A stretch of 64,000 nucleotides of DNA from contig NW_026705315.1 in assembly GCF_029867415.1 (NCBI RefSeq), forward strand, positions 695,001-759,000, read 5' to 3'. The notes beneath the pieces are model-generated. The model worked only from the letters and a program-made list of their open reading frames with translations. It ran no database searches and was not told the origin of the DNA. The position numbers and the translations under genes are program-made. Positions 31,996 to 44,426 of this stretch are shown piece after piece (positions within the stretch are counted from its first letter, which is position 1; each line of letters opens with the position of its first letter). Source of the stretch: Vicia villosa. Taxonomy: Eukaryota; Streptophyta; Magnoliopsida; Fabales; Fabaceae.

Positions 31996-34900
31996 CACAC
32001 CAAGAAGCATGTGACACACACTAGAAAATATCATGTGACTCAGAATAGGGAATATCATGTTGTACCTCCTGTTAATTATCATGCTAAACCCAAGTTCAAT
32101 CAAAACTTGAGGAAAACTATCCTAAAAGGACCCAAGAAAATGTGGGTACCTAAGGAAAAGATAATTCCTGTTGCAGATATCCTTTGCAGCCAAGAAGACA
32201 AAGGAAAACATGTCATGGTACCTGGACTCTGGGTGCTCGTGGCACATGACGGGAAAAAGGTCTATGTTCCAAGACCTGGTGCTTAAATCTGCTGGAGAAG
32301 TTAAGTTTGGAGGGAATCAGAAGGGCAAGATCATTGGCTCTGGAACCATAAGCATTGGTAACTCTCCCTCTATAACTAATGTTCTGCTAGTAGATGGATT
32401 AGCTCATAACTTATTATCCATAAGTCAATTAAGTGACAATGGTTATGACATAATCTTCAATCAAAAGTCTTGTAAAGCTATTAGTCAGAAGGATGGCTCA
32501 ATCCTATTTACAGGCAAGAGAAAGAACAACATTTACAAGATTGATCTACAAGATCTTAAGAATCAGAAGGTTACTTGCCTTATGTTTGTTAGTGAAGAGC
32601 AATGGGTCTGGCACAGAAGATTAGGTCATGCTAGTTTGAGAAAGATTTCTCAGATTAACAAACTTAATCTGGTCAGAGGTCTCCCTAATCTGAAATATAA
32701 ATCAGATGCTCTTTGCGAAGAATGTCAGAAAGGGAAGTTCTCAAAACCTGCATTCAAGTCTAAGAATGTTGTCTCTTCCTCTAGGCCGCTAGAACTTTTG
32801 CACATTGATCTTTTTGGCCCAGTCAAAACGGCATCAATCAATGGGAAGAAATATGGATTAGTCATTGTAGACGACTATAGCAGATGGACGTGGGTAAAGT
32901 TCTTGAAACACAAGGATGAGTCTCATACAGTGTTCTTTGACTTCTGCAATCAGATCCAATCTGAGAAAGAGTGCAAAATCATAAAGGTAAGAAGTGATCA
33001 TGGTGGCGAACTTGAGAACAGATTCTTTGAGATTTATTTCAAAGAAAATGGTATTGCCCATGATTTCTCTTGTCCTAGAAATCCACAGCAAAATGGAGTT
33101 GTAGAACGAAAGAATAGGACTCTACAAGAAATGGCCAGAACCATGATCAATGAAACCAATATGGCTAAGCATTTCTGGGCAGAAGCAAATAACACTGCAT
33201 GTTATATTCAGAATAGAATCTCCATAAGACCTATTCTTAATAAGACTCCTTATGAATTGTGAAAGAACAGGAAGCCCAACATTTCTTATTTCCATCCATT
33301 TGGATGTGTATGTTATATTCTGAACACTAAAGATCATTTGCATAAGTTTGATTCTAAGGCACAGAAGTGTTTCCTTCTTGGATATTCTGAACGCTCTAAA
33401 GGCTACAGAGTATTCAATACTGAAACATTGATTGTTGAAGAATCAATCAATATCAGATTTGATGATAAGCTTGGTCTTGAAAAGCCAAAGCAGTTTGAGA
33501 ATTTTGAAGATATAGAAATCTCTAACTCAGACTCTGAAGAACCCAGAAGCAAAGTTTCAGAAGATCAAGTTGCTGCTTCATTAGAGAATCTCTGAATTTC
33601 TGAAGAGCCAACTATCAGAAGATCTTCTAGACTCAACTCTGCTCACTCAGAAGATGTTATCATTGGGAAGAAAGAAGATCCTATCAGAACAAGAGCATTC
33701 CTTAAGAACAATGCAGAATGTCAATTTGGTCTAGTATCACTTATTGAGCCAACTTTTGTTGATCAAGCTCTGGAGGATGCTGATTGGATAATTGCCATGC
33801 AAGAATAACTAAATCAGTTTACAAGGAATGATGTTTGGGATCTGGTTCCAAGACCAAAAGGATTTAACATCATTGGAACTAAGTGGGTCTTTAGAAACAA
33901 GCTAAGCAAAAAAAGAGAAGTTATAAGAAACAAATCCAGACTGGTTGCTCAGGGCTATAGTCAGCAAGAAGGTATTGACTATACTGAAACCTTTGCACCA
34001 GTGGCCAGGTTAGAATCTATTCGCTTATTAATTTCTTTTGCCACTCAACATAACATCACTCTGTATCAGATGGATGTTAAGAGCGCCTTCTTAAATGGTT
34101 ATATAGATGAGGAAGTATATGTCTACCAACCTCCTGGTTTTGAAGACTCTAAGTCTCCAGAACATGTTTTCAAATTAAAGAAATCATTATATGGCTTGAA
34201 GCAAGCTCCTAGAGCTTGGTATGAAAGATTAAGTTCTTTCCTTCTGGATAATGGTTTCACTAAAGGACAAGTGGATACAACTCTCTTCTGTAAAACCTTT
34301 AAAAAGGATATTTTAATTTGTCAAATATATGTTGATGATATTATCTTTGGAACCTCTAATGCTACACTTGGAAAGGAGTTTGCTAAGTCTATGCAGGCTG
34401 AGTTTGAAATGAGCATGATGGGAGAACTCAAGTATTTCCTTGGGATCCAGATCAATCAAACTTCTGAAGGAACTTATGTTCTTCAGACCAAGTATGTGAA
34501 AGAACTTCTGAAGAAGTTTAATATTTCAGAAAGAAAAGAAGCAAAGACTCCTATGCATCCAATATGTGTTCTAGGTAAGGATGAGGTAAGTAAGAAGGTA
34601 AATCAGAAGCTCTACAGAGGTATGATTGGATTTCTTCTATATCTTACTCCTTCTAGACCTGACATTTTATTCAGTGTTTGTCTGTGTGCAAGATTCTAAT
34701 CAGATCCTAGAGAATCTCACTTAACTGCTGTTAAGAGAATTCTGAGGTATCTGAAAGGTACTACTAATGTTGGTTTAGTCTATAGAAGATCTTAAGAATA
34801 CAACTTAGTAGGATTTTGTGATGCTGATTACGCTGGAGATAGAGTTGAAAAGAAAAGTACTTCTAGAAGTTGCCAATTTCTTGGAAGTCATCTGATCTCC

Positions 34901-35275
34901 TGGTACAGCAAGAAGCAAGCTACAATTGCCCTCTCTGCAACAGAAGCAGAATATGTTGCTGTTGCTGGATGTAGTACACAGATGCTCTGGATGAAGAGTC
35001 AGCTAGAAGATTGTCAGATATATGAGAGTAACATTCCTATCTTTTGTGATAGTACTTCTGCTATTTGTTTATCTAAGAATCCAATCTTACATTCCAAAGC
35101 TAAACATATTGAGATTAAACATCACTTCATTAGGGACTATGTTCAGAAGGGTGTTCTTTCTTTAAAATTTGTTGATACAGACCATCAATGGGCTGATATC
35201 TTTACAAAACCCCTGGCTAAAGATAGGTTTAAGTTCATTCTGAAGAATATCAGTATGGATTTATGCCCAGAATGA
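31996..35275 (+). pseudogene. SIRE-type pol of element A: protease, integrase, RT, RNase H
   Basis: The gag frame continues from 31996 to a stop at 32284-32286. The pol frame, shifted by +1, is open from about 32162, with protease DSGCSWHMTG, GAG-pre-integrase WHRRLGHASLRKIS, integrase (HIDLFGPV, VDDYSRWTWV, SDHGGELENR, NPQQNGVVERKNRTL), RT (QMDVKSAFLNGYIDEEVYV, LKKSLYGLKQAPRAWYE, IYVDDIIFGTS) and RNase H (FCDADYAGDRVEKKS, SATEAEYVA, HSKAKHIEIKHHFIRD). Same-frame stops at 33260, 33593, about 33806, 34697 and about 34792 inactivate it. It ends at 35275. Confidence 0.92.
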
Positions 35276-35780
35276 AAGGATGAGAAGTTCTTATATATGG
35301 ATTAGATTTGAAATGATCATTTATTTTTCTTATAAGAAGTTCTGAAAATGTTGATCAGTTAGATATTCTGATTCTGTTATTGCTAACATTTCATATGTCT
35401 AAGTTGATTCAGAATCTCTTTTAAAGCAAAACAGCTGTCACTAGCTATTCCAAAAGATAAACATGTGTTCACTCTAATTGGACAAGCATGCGTGCAGTTG
35501 ATGAGACGCCGCCCTAGTTAACTGTGCAAATCATTTCAAACATCACGTTATCCCACCTAACGTCACTCTACATTAAATGCATTTGATTTTCTGCATTCTG
35601 TAACTGTTCATTCTCAGAATTTAATTGCATTTGTTTTCAAATCTGTGTCTATTTAAACATCCCTCATCATATCATTTTCTCTTTTCACGCATTCATTCTC
35701 TCTTGTCTATGCATTTTTGCAACCTTTTCTCTCTTTTCATAAACCCTAGTTTCTAAAACCAGCAATCTCAGTGTGAATCC
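35276..35780 (+). other. SIRE-type spacer between pol and env-like ORF
   Basis: About 500 bp, non-coding. The last part (CTCTTTTCACGCATTCATTC, then CATAAACCCTAGTTT) matches the leader upstream of the env-like ORF of element B at 52410-52500, so it is probably a conserved leader or promoter of the third ORF. A TCTATTTAAAC TATA-like stretch lies at 35647. Confidence 0.6.
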
Positions 35781-36003
35781 ATGGCTTCCTCATCAAATGT
35801 TCAACGAAAGGTCTCATCTTCAAACCAAGTTCAACAAAAGAAATCTGCAAATCCTCCTTTGAAGACTTGTTTGATTCCTTATGATGAACTGGAGGTTCTC
35901 TGCGAAACAATGGTGGATTTTTAAAATCTTATGGCTCATGATTTCAAAATCAATAGTGGAATGCTAGTACAAGGATGGACAAACTTCTTTGAAAGGTTGA
36001 TTA
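35781..36003 (+). pseudogene. Env-like ORF of element A, truncated by element B
   Basis: Starts MASSSNVQRKVSSSNQ and shows KTCLIPYDELEVLCETMVDF and MLVQGWTNFFERLI, parallel to KTCSIPASEMEVLCESSVDF and MAQGWSNYLDRLV in the complete ORF at 52501. A stop falls after VDF. It is cut at 36003, where the LTR of element B begins. Confidence 0.82.
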
Positions 36004-37138
36004 TGTTAGAACAAGATTTGTTCTGATCAATATTCTTAGTTTTGATGATAACAATGTATATGAATTTTGTATGAGATAATGTGGTACTCTAATCCTATGC
36101 AATTTCCATTTCAGGAATCACATAAAGAGTATGCACAAAATCAACGCAAGAAGCACTGACTCAGAAGGTTCAGCATGCAACATCAGAACATGGTCTGGCA
36201 AGACATCAGAAGATGGTCAAGCAGAATCAGAACATGGTCTATGGAAGCATCAGAAGGACTTGAGATCAAAAGCAGAAGCACTGAAGTTCTTATGGTATCA
36301 CGCTAGTAGCACTTTAAGGTCAAAAGAAAAGAAGATGCTCTGCACTAAGCTGTTTGACTCTGATGATATTCAAACGTTGTTTACACAAACATCAGATCAG
36401 AAGCAAGTACAAGATGGCAGGCTACGCTGACTGACCAAAGGAACATTAGTAGCTATGAAAGGCAACGTCAGTAGACACAGCGAAAGCAAGGCTCAAGGTA
36501 GTTGACAAAAGAGTGAAACATTAAATGCAATGCTGTACGGATTATGCAAAGCATTAAATGCTCCCAACGGTCATCTTCTCAAACGCCTATAAATAGAAGT
36601 TCTGATGAGAAGCTGAAGACAACACTTGCGCAAATATACAGAAACGCTGTCAAATTCAAAAAGCTCTCAAACTTCATCTTCAACCTCACTATATTGCTGT
36701 TGTAAAATATTAGTGAGATTAAGCTTAAACTTAAGAGAAAATCACAGTTGTGATAATAGCTTTTTAAGAAGCATTGTAACTCTTAAAAGAATTTGTTTAC
36801 ATTAATTTGTAAGAACTATAGTGATCAGGTTGTTGATCAGAATACTCTAGAAAGTCTTAGAGGGTATCTAAGCAGTTTGTTTCTAGAGTGATCAGGTTGT
36901 GATCAGTATACTCTAGAAGACTTAGAAGTTGTCTAAGTGGAAAACCATTGTAATCTTGTGTGATTAGTGGATTAAATCCTCAGGTGAGGTAAATCACTCC
37001 AAGGGGGTGGACTGGAATAGTTTAGTTAACAACAAACCAGGATAAAAATCATTGTGCAAATAGTTTTTATCTTACAAGTTTTAAAGCTACACTTATTCAA
37101 ACCCCCCCCCCCCTTTCTAAGTGTTTTTCTATCCTTCA
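36004..37138 (+). repeat. 5' LTR of SIRE-type element B (1135 bp)
   Basis: TGTTAGAACAAG start and ATCCTTCA end. It has the CCTATAAATAG promoter block near 36587, the CTCTAGAAGACTTAGA duplication and a run of 12 C at 37103-37113. Nearly identical to 53822-54598 over the shared part. The frame at 36131-36430 is inside the LTR and not a gene. Confidence 0.92.
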
Positions 37139-37140
37139 AT

Positions 37141-37155
37141 TGGCATCAGAGCGCC
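37141..37155 (+). other. Primer-binding site of element B
   Basis: TGGCATCAGAGCGCC begins 2 bp after the LTR, one change from the TGGTATCAGAGC (tRNA-iMet) consensus. The same segment is deleted in element A. Confidence 0.88.
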
Positions 37156-37223
37156 GGTTCTAAGGTGCAAGCACTTAACCGTGTTTAGAAAAGATTCAGG
37201 AAGAAAAAAACGCTTAAGTCAAG

Positions 37224-39149
37224 ATGGCTGGTGAAGATCCAACAAATACATCTACATCTGGCTCTGCTGAGCAATACAATGGAAATGGTAACAATGGTTA
37301 TACTAGACCACCAGTATTTGATAGTGAAAAATTTGAATACTGGAAAGATAAACTTGAAAGTTACTTCCTTGGTCTAGATGGTGACTTATGGGATCTGCTG
37401 ATGGATGGTTACAAACATCCAGTGAAAGCTACTGGTGTAAAGCTTACAAGACAAGAAATGAATGATGATCAAAAGAAGCAATTCAAAAATCATCATAAGT
37501 GTAGGACTGTTTTGCTGAATGTTATCTCTCATGCTGAATATGAGAAGATATCTAACAGGGAAACTGCCTATGATATATATGAGTCATTGAAAATGACCCA
37601 TGAAGGAAATGCCCAAGTCAAGGAGACTAAAGCTCTTGCTTTGATCGAGAAATATGAAGCCTTCAAGATGGAGGACGATGAAAATATTGAGAAGATGTTC
37701 TCAAGATTTCAAACGCTAACTGCTGGATTGAGAGTTCTTGACAAGGGATACACAAGGGCTGATCATGTCTAGAAGATCATCAGAAGCTTGCCAAGAAGAT
37801 GGGGTCCTATGGTGACTGCTTTCAAAATTGCCAAGAATCTGAATGAAGTCTCTCTTGAAGAATTGATCAGTGCTCTGAGGAGTCATGAAATTGAGCTGGA
37901 TGCTAATGAACCTCAGAAGAAAGGTAAGTCTATTGCATTAAAATCTAATTATAAAAAATGCACTAACGCTTTTCAGGCTGAAGAAGTAGATTCTGAAGAA
38001 TCAGAATCAGAAGAAGAAGATGAACTGTCCATAATCTCCAGAAGGGTAAACCAACACTGGAAGAGCAAGCAAAGGAAGTTCAAGAGCTTCAGAAGTTCAA
38101 AGAAGCCTGAAAGAGGAGAGTCTTCTGGAGGCAGAAGAGCTGACAAGAAGAAGGTCATCTGCTATGAGTGCAATGAGCCTGGACACTTCAAGAATGAATG
38201 TCCAAAACTTCAGAAGGAGAATCCCAAGAAGAAGTTTCATAAGAAGAAGGGTCTTATGGCAACATGGGATGATTCTGAATCAGAATCAGAATCAGACTCT
38301 GAAGGCGAGCAAGCAAACCTTGCACTGATGGCCACAGTGGATGATGGATCAGAATCTACATCAGAATCAGATTCTGAAGAGGTATTTTCTGAACTATTTA
38401 GAGAAGAGTTAGTTTCCAGTTGAACTGAACTTCTGGAACTCAAGGCTCATCTTAGTATTAAATACAAAAAGCTGAAAAAGCTATTTGAATTTGAAACTAA
38501 GAAGCTGGAGATGGAAAACTCTGAACTGAAGGAAAAAGTTTTAAAATTATCCAAAGATGTTGGATCTCCTTCTGAATCAGAAAAATCCATTCCTAGCCTC
38601 AATCATATTCTGAAAGAATATGACTCGAGCTTCAGAAAGTTTTTATCTAGAAGTATTGGCAGAAGTCATCTTGCTTCTATGATATATGGTGTTTCTGGAA
38701 ACAAAAGGATTGGCGTTGGCTATGAGAGTGATATCCCACGTAAATTTGAACCTGTAGATGATTTGAAAATCACATACAAGCCATTGTATGATCAGTTCAA
38801 ATATGGCCACTCACATGATATTAGGCTCACTTCACATGCCAAAAGCTTTAACACTACACACACCAAGAAGCATGTGACACAACCTAAAAAATATCATGCT
38901 GCCAAACCTAAAGAATATCATGCTGTTCCTCCTGTTACTTATCATGCTAAACCCAAGTTCAATCAGAACTTGAGGAAAACTAACAATAAAGGACCCAAGA
39001 AATTGTGGGTACCTAAGGAGAAGATAATTTCTGTTGCAGATATCCTTAGAAGCAAAGAAGACAAAGCACAAAATGTCATGGTACCTGAACTCTGGGTGCT
39101 CGCGACACATGACGGGAAGAAGGTCTATGTTCCAAGACCTGGTGCTTAA
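37224..39149 (+). pseudogene. SIRE-type gag of element B, two nonsense codons
   Basis: Starts MAGEDPTNTSTS. The gag core is PPVFDSEKFEYWKDKLESYF to RVLDKGYTRADHV, with a TAG at 37770; it resumes in frame with FKIAKNLNEVSLEELIS, acidic stretches, CCHC knuckle CYECNEPGHFKNEC (about 38161-38202), a stop at 38421, a coiled coil and YESDIPRKFEPVDDLKI, then the HVTQPKKYHAAKPKEYH repeats. It ends at 39147-39149 after overlapping the pol frame. The breaks differ from those in element A, so both decayed independently. Confidence 0.9.
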
Positions 39150-39309
39150 GTCTGGTGGAGAAGTCAAGTTTGGAGGAGATCAGAAGGGCAAAATTATTGG
39201 CTCTGGAACCATAAGTATTGGTAACTCTCCTTCCATAACTAATGTACTTCTTGTAGAAGGATTAACACATAACTTATTGTCCATAAGTCAATTAAGTGAC
39301 AATGGTTAT
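39034..39309 (+). pseudogene. Start of pol (protease) of element B, truncated by element C
   Basis: In the +1 frame relative to gag: protease NSGCSRHMTG (Asp of the usual DSGCS replaced by Asn), GGDQKGKIIGSGTISI and LTHNLLSISQLSDNG. Cut at 39309 by element C. The Asn would abolish the catalytic aspartate. Confidence 0.85.
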
Positions 39310-42300
39310 TGTCATACCCAAAATTTGCCCACCATGTTTTATAATCAAGCTCATTTGAATATCAGAAGTTCAAGACTTGACTGACTGTACACTCTCCTAA
39401 ACAACAACCCTCAAACTAGGGTTTTGATTTTTTCCAAAGTAAAATCAAGTTCTAAAACCTCAAATGGAACCCTTGGTCTCTCATATGCCTCAAAGGATCC
39501 TCATGCCAATTTTCAAGCTCTGACTCAAAAGATTGCTCACCCAATGGCCCAAACGATCGATAATCGACTGGTTGACCTAAAAGTCAAACTATGGTCAAAC
39601 CACAGTCAAAATTCCTGATTTTTGGTCAACATCAACATTTTAATGTCAGATTCATCATTTGATCAAGGGTTGATCACGATTCATCAGGAAAAGATCAGAA
39701 ATCAACAAATTCAAGAGTTTCTAAATTAGGGTTTTCTAGAAGAAGGTCAACCGAACTTTGACCAGCCATAACTCTCTCATACTTTCTCAGAAATTCCTCA
39801 GCCAAAGCTCATTCTCAAGGAAATTTGATTCTCTACAACTTTGATGTTGGACCCAAGGTCAAGAAATGCTTCCGCATAAGAAATATGAGCCAATACATTA
39901 CAGGTCCTTCTAGAAGATTGCAAAAAGCTATTTTTTTGTCAGGAGCCATATCATCAAGATAAAACATTCAAATGGAAAAAGGCTTCCAAAGTGGTTTGTA
40001 GAGGACATCTTGAGGTTTCCAAAAAGTCCTAGAACTCCTCCATACCTTGAAAATTGAGATAGTTATGGCTTCCTAAAGTTGAGCAATTTTGATAAAAAGG
40101 CATGAAGGCCAAAGTGATGATTTTTAAGTTTTTGGACTAATGGGCCTAAGATTTGGACTTCAAACACATCCATGACCTAAATTAGGTCTTCTAAATCCAT
40201 CACCATATTTTTGTCATTTTTACTTTTTATTTATTTGAATTTTATTCAATTAAAACTCAAAATAAATTAAGTAATAATACAAAAAATATGAAACAAATTG
40301 CATGATCCAATTTTTATTATTATTCAAAAGCCCAAGTAACCACCATTAAAGGTCCAAAAACGTAAAACCTTTGGTATAAGAGATATCATCCAATTTTAGA
40401 AAGGAAAAATCATATCTTTTTAGCAAAAATTCAATTCATGAAATAACCTAATTATCCAAGCCCACCCTTGACCTAATTCCTCTTCCTATATATGCATAAC
40501 ATTATCAGCATAGAGGGACACGGTTTTGCAGCCCTAATACACTTCAACCAAACTTCAAAAAGATCGAAGAAAAGTGGAAGGATCGTAGCTTTGAGTACAA
40601 CTTCATTCCAAATCAAAGGACCCTCCTAATCGTTTCTCCAGGTAGTGTAGAGTAGGAAGGAGCCGAGGTTAAGGTTCCATAACACGCATGGAAGTTATAT
40701 CATGTTCATGTTTTCACGCATATGTGATTTTTCTGTTTGCTGTGATTTAACGTGTGTTAATAAAATCTAATGGCATATTTGAGCTTCTTGTGTTATTTAG
40801 AGGAGGTCTGGACTATGGAGACGAAGCTATAACATGGAGGTTAGGATCCACCATGATTAGGGCATGGACGAAGGTTCTCTTCGTTTTCATATTATTAGGA
40901 CGTTTCAGGCCGATATAACGTCATCAATGAAATCAAGGGATGGTAATTACTATATCTGGGCAATTGGTTTTTGTTTGGAACATTTATTTTGCAGGATCCG
41001 AAGGTGCAGGTATAACCATGGCGAAATCGCAGCTAAATTCATGGCAAAACCCCTATAAAAATCCGCAGGTACGTGTAAAGAAGAAGATGAACAGCGACAA
41101 CCACTTGTGGCGCCGTCTGGTTCGTTAGTCAAAGAAGACTCCCTCTCTCTGCTCGCGTGTCTCCCATGTATTGGTGGTTCAACTATTCTGGTTCCCTCTC
41201 TCTGTTTGTTATTGGCCAGATGTGCAATTAGTGGGGTCCATCTGACTTCGCTTCTGACTAACCCTATTGTCTTCATTGTTATATATTTATTATTATTGAG
41301 TTGTAATATTATCAAAAAGCATTGCTAGGACAGTTGGTAAAGGAGTGTGAATTGCATCCGTGAAGACCTGGGTTCGAGTCTGAGCCAGGCCATTTATTTT
41401 TAATAAATTGCTCATTTACAGATCTGCTATACCCACACGCACGCACATACCGTGCGCCCTCACACCTATCAACCACACGATCTCACCAAGGCCAGATCCA
41501 AGGGCACCTGAAAGCGCTGTCCACCATGCACCTGCAGGAACCATACCACACAGGACCAACGCCCAGGTTTTTTTATTCCTTTTATTGCTTTTATTTTTTA
41601 TCTTATAATCTATTTTTCTTTTCCTTTTAGTTTAAGTTAGGTTTTCTTTACAATTTAATTTAGCTTTTTATATATATAATTCTAAATTAGATTTTATATT
41701 ATATTCATTAAAATAATTCTTAATTAATTAGGTTAAATTATTTAATGAATAGTTTTAGGTTTAGCCTTTAAATTTCATAAACCTTAGATAACTAAGGGAA
41801 ACCCTTATGTAACGTTAACTATAGGCTAATATCAACAATGCAAGAGTTGTCTATTAACTATAAGTTTTTTACCCTTAGGTTTTAATCTTTGGTTTCGTCT
41901 AGGTTTTTTAGCCATAAGGTTTTAACCATGTTTTTTTTTACTATATTCTATTCGCCCTTTCATTCTCCTTGCTTTTATTTTCGCGCCCAATTCTTTCCCT
42001 TTCTTTTCTTCATTTTTCAGGGTTGGCCAAGATTCTTCAACCACGCGCCATGCCAGATCAAAAAAAAAAAGCTAAGTTTCTTATTTATTTCTTTATTTAT
42101 TTTAATGTCGTTTTATTTTTATTTTTTATTTATTTTTTATTTTTATTAGGGTTTGCCTTGAGTAATCAATGAATCATGCCTACACTCACCCTATTATTTT
42201 TCTTTTAATTCTCAGGGTCGATTAAGGGTTCGAGGAAGATCAAGGCTCAAGATAATTATTCATCCCTCTTATTATTATTATTATTTATTTATATTTTTGT

Positions 42301-43256
42301 CTTTTAAACTTCCCAATCCCCGCACGTGTTTATTGTAATAGCGTAGGACCTTTATCTTTCCGCCTTTAATTTCTGCAAATTTAAACTGCGTGGTTAGTAA
42401 TCTTAGGGAGTGCAAGCCTTTAACAGAAGTAGGATAACTAATTACAAGATTAAATATTCGAATTGAACCACATGATTGTTGCACCCACACACCTTTAGGG
42501 TAATCCCTATTGTTGCCTTATATGGTTGCCTTAATTGTTGCCTGTTGCCTCTAAGTGTACAAAATAGTCAAGTCCCTCGATTCCGAGGATACCTAAAGCA
42601 AATGTTGCCCTCAGTTCATTCATCATAACTTTTGTCCCTCGATGTTGCCTCGGTAAATGATGACTTGTCCCCATTGCTAAGGTATCCTCGCCTGTTGCCT
42701 AAAGGTTAAAATGACTATTCTATCCTTCCCTTAGACTACCTGCCCTCTTTATGGCATGGGACAGTCTTATGGCGAATGATTACTCTCGATGACCCTTCAC
42801 ATCCAATTGAAAGACTTCCTACCCTCTTATGGTACGGATAGATCCTTTCGTCTCGAAAAGCTAAAAGAACAAATTTCTAAACTTAGGGTAAGTAGTTTTT
42901 AATTGCTTGCTCAATTCAAATTCAAAATTCAAACTCTTTTTCCCATTAATTTTCAAATACTTTTCAAAAAGACTACGCTTATTTACAAGCTAAAGTTCTT
43001 ATTCAAATTTCTATTCATACACTACTTTTCAAACAATTCAAACATTTTCAAAGTGAGCTAAGCAATTAAGAGCCCATGGAAAACCATGGATGCAAAGGGT
43101 GCCTTACACCTTCCCTTTGTATAACTTACCCCCCGAACTCAAAATCTTTCAAAAGGTATTTTCCTGTTCTTTTAGCCTTTCAAATTGGATAAAATAAAAG
43201 TCGGTGGTGACTCTTGCTATCCGCACATTTCGATAAAGTCAGTTCACCGTATTACA
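39310..43256 (+). repeat. 5' LTR of element C (3947 bp)
   Basis: TGTCATACCCAA start and GTATTACA end. It includes a CCTATATATGCATAAC block near 40490 that looks like a TATA box and transcription start region, a tRNA-like segment at 41328-41391, and T-rich stretches at 41570-42150. Its last 500 bp are homologous to the LTR end of the Ogre-type element at 18337. Frames within it (39424-42490) recur in the 3' LTR and are not genes. Confidence 0.92.
41328..41391 (+). other. tRNA-like segment (box A and box B) inside the LTR of element C
   Basis: CAGTTGGTAAAGG (41331-41343) resembles a tRNA D-arm/box A and GGTTCGAGTCT (41371-41381) a T-arm/box B, about 28 bp apart as in a tRNA gene. The 3' side (GAGCCAGGCC) does not complete a canonical acceptor or T stem, so it is not a functional tRNA gene. 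Probably a captured tRNA or SINE fragment. Confidence 0.6.
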
Positions 43257-43260
43257 GAAC

Positions 43261-43278
43261 TGGCGACTCTGCTGGGGA
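43261..43278 (+). other. Primer-binding site of element C
   Basis: TGGCGACTCTGCTGGGGA, 4 bp after the LTR, identical to the site at 19541-19558. Confidence 0.88.
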
Positions 43279-44426
43279 TGCTTTCGAATAAAAGAGGGGT
43301 TACCTTAGAGCTAGGATCACTTTAAATTTGTTTGACTTGTTTGCTTTATCTTTAAAGGCTGTTTTGGGTATTCTGCTGTGTGAAAGATCCTACACCCGGA
43401 TCTACTGTACCTTAGGTATGTGGCATGAGACCAGGGAGGTTGTACGACACGTATTGTTATGGTTGAACTGGTGGCCACCGTTAGTGCGACGCTTTGGTTT
43501 GTCCTGATGGCCCTTGAATATGATCGAGGAGACATTTGGCTACCGCGTGGTGTCATAAGCACTAATTCGCCCTTAGAACCCTAGTTGAACTTGACTTTGG
43601 CCTATAGGAAGTGGCGAGATAGCTGGCTTTGGATTCCTGACTGAAGCCGGTTGATACTCGATGCTACACTCATTGAGATTGGACTCTAGGGATGCTTTTG
43701 GCTGGCCGATCGAGTGCCATGTTGAGACAATGCCCGCGAGAAAGATCAGGGATATGAGCACCATAGAACCCGGTTACTACTCTAGGACAGGTTGAACCAA
43801 ATTAATTTCAGTGGGGAGGGTACTTACCTACGAACTTCACGCAAGCCTTTAAACCTAAGGACACTTGTGTGACTTGTCTGTGCTTGCTACTAACCCTTTG
43901 GTTTTCATGCAGGTTTTTCTTGTGGGACTCACTCGTCTTTACCATCTCACGCTTTGCCTGATGCATTGCATAACATCATGACATCATGACATCATAAGCA
44001 TAACATGATTTAACTAACCCTTTCAAGGATCTTAGGAATTTAGGGCGCACAATTTCAGGTGCTCTTATCAAGGACTGAACTCCTATCAAGGGGCAAGAGG
44101 ATTTATTTTCCTCTGGCCACATACCTTCCAATTCAGAGACTCAACACCTATCAAGGGGCAAGAGGATTTATTTTCCTCTAGCCATGTACCTTCAAATTCA
44201 GAAGTTCCCGAATCAGAGGCGATGACCCACTCGATATGGTGAGCTTGATTCTCAAAGGAGAACATCCAAAAATCAGAGTCCTTCAAACAAAGAAGCGACC
44301 AAATCGTTTTCGACGTTGCTAACTAAATTTCCAGAGATCCTTGAAAATATTGCATCTGCATTCATAACATTGCATCACAGGTTTCCACCACAGGTTTCTT
44401 ACCTCCTCGCTGTTTATTTCAGCATC
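43279..44426 (+). other. Leader of element C; ORF1 absent
   Basis: About 1.1 kb where the full Ogre-type element has ORF1; no ORF1 motif remains. A direct duplication of about 60 bp (CAAGGGGCAAGAGGATTTAT, then TTCCTCTnGCCA) lies at about 44090-44200. GACATCATGACATCATAAGC repeats at 43975-44000. Confidence 0.7.

Larger units (their letters stand above)
15531..36003 (+). mobile_element. SIRE/Maximus-type Ty1/copia element A, nested and broken
   Basis: 5' LTR 15531-16661, gag 16684-18336, pol 31996-35275 and an env-like start 35781-36003. The gag is split by the complete Ogre-type element at 18337-31993, whose length plus 5-bp duplication is a multiple of three, so the frame is preserved across it. 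The env-like part is cut at 36003 by element B, and no 3' LTR of A is present. Domain order protease-integrase-RT-RNase H plus an extra ORF after pol identifies the SIRE lineage. Several in-frame stops make it non-functional. Confidence 0.9.

Noticed and set aside
36131..36430. 99-codon frame after element B's LTR start
   Set aside because: Inside the LTR; the homologous frame in the 3' LTR (53949-54176) is different in length and there is no domain.
41328..41391. A functional tRNA gene
   Set aside because: Box A and box B are present but the acceptor and T stems cannot be completed, and it recurs in both LTRs of one element.
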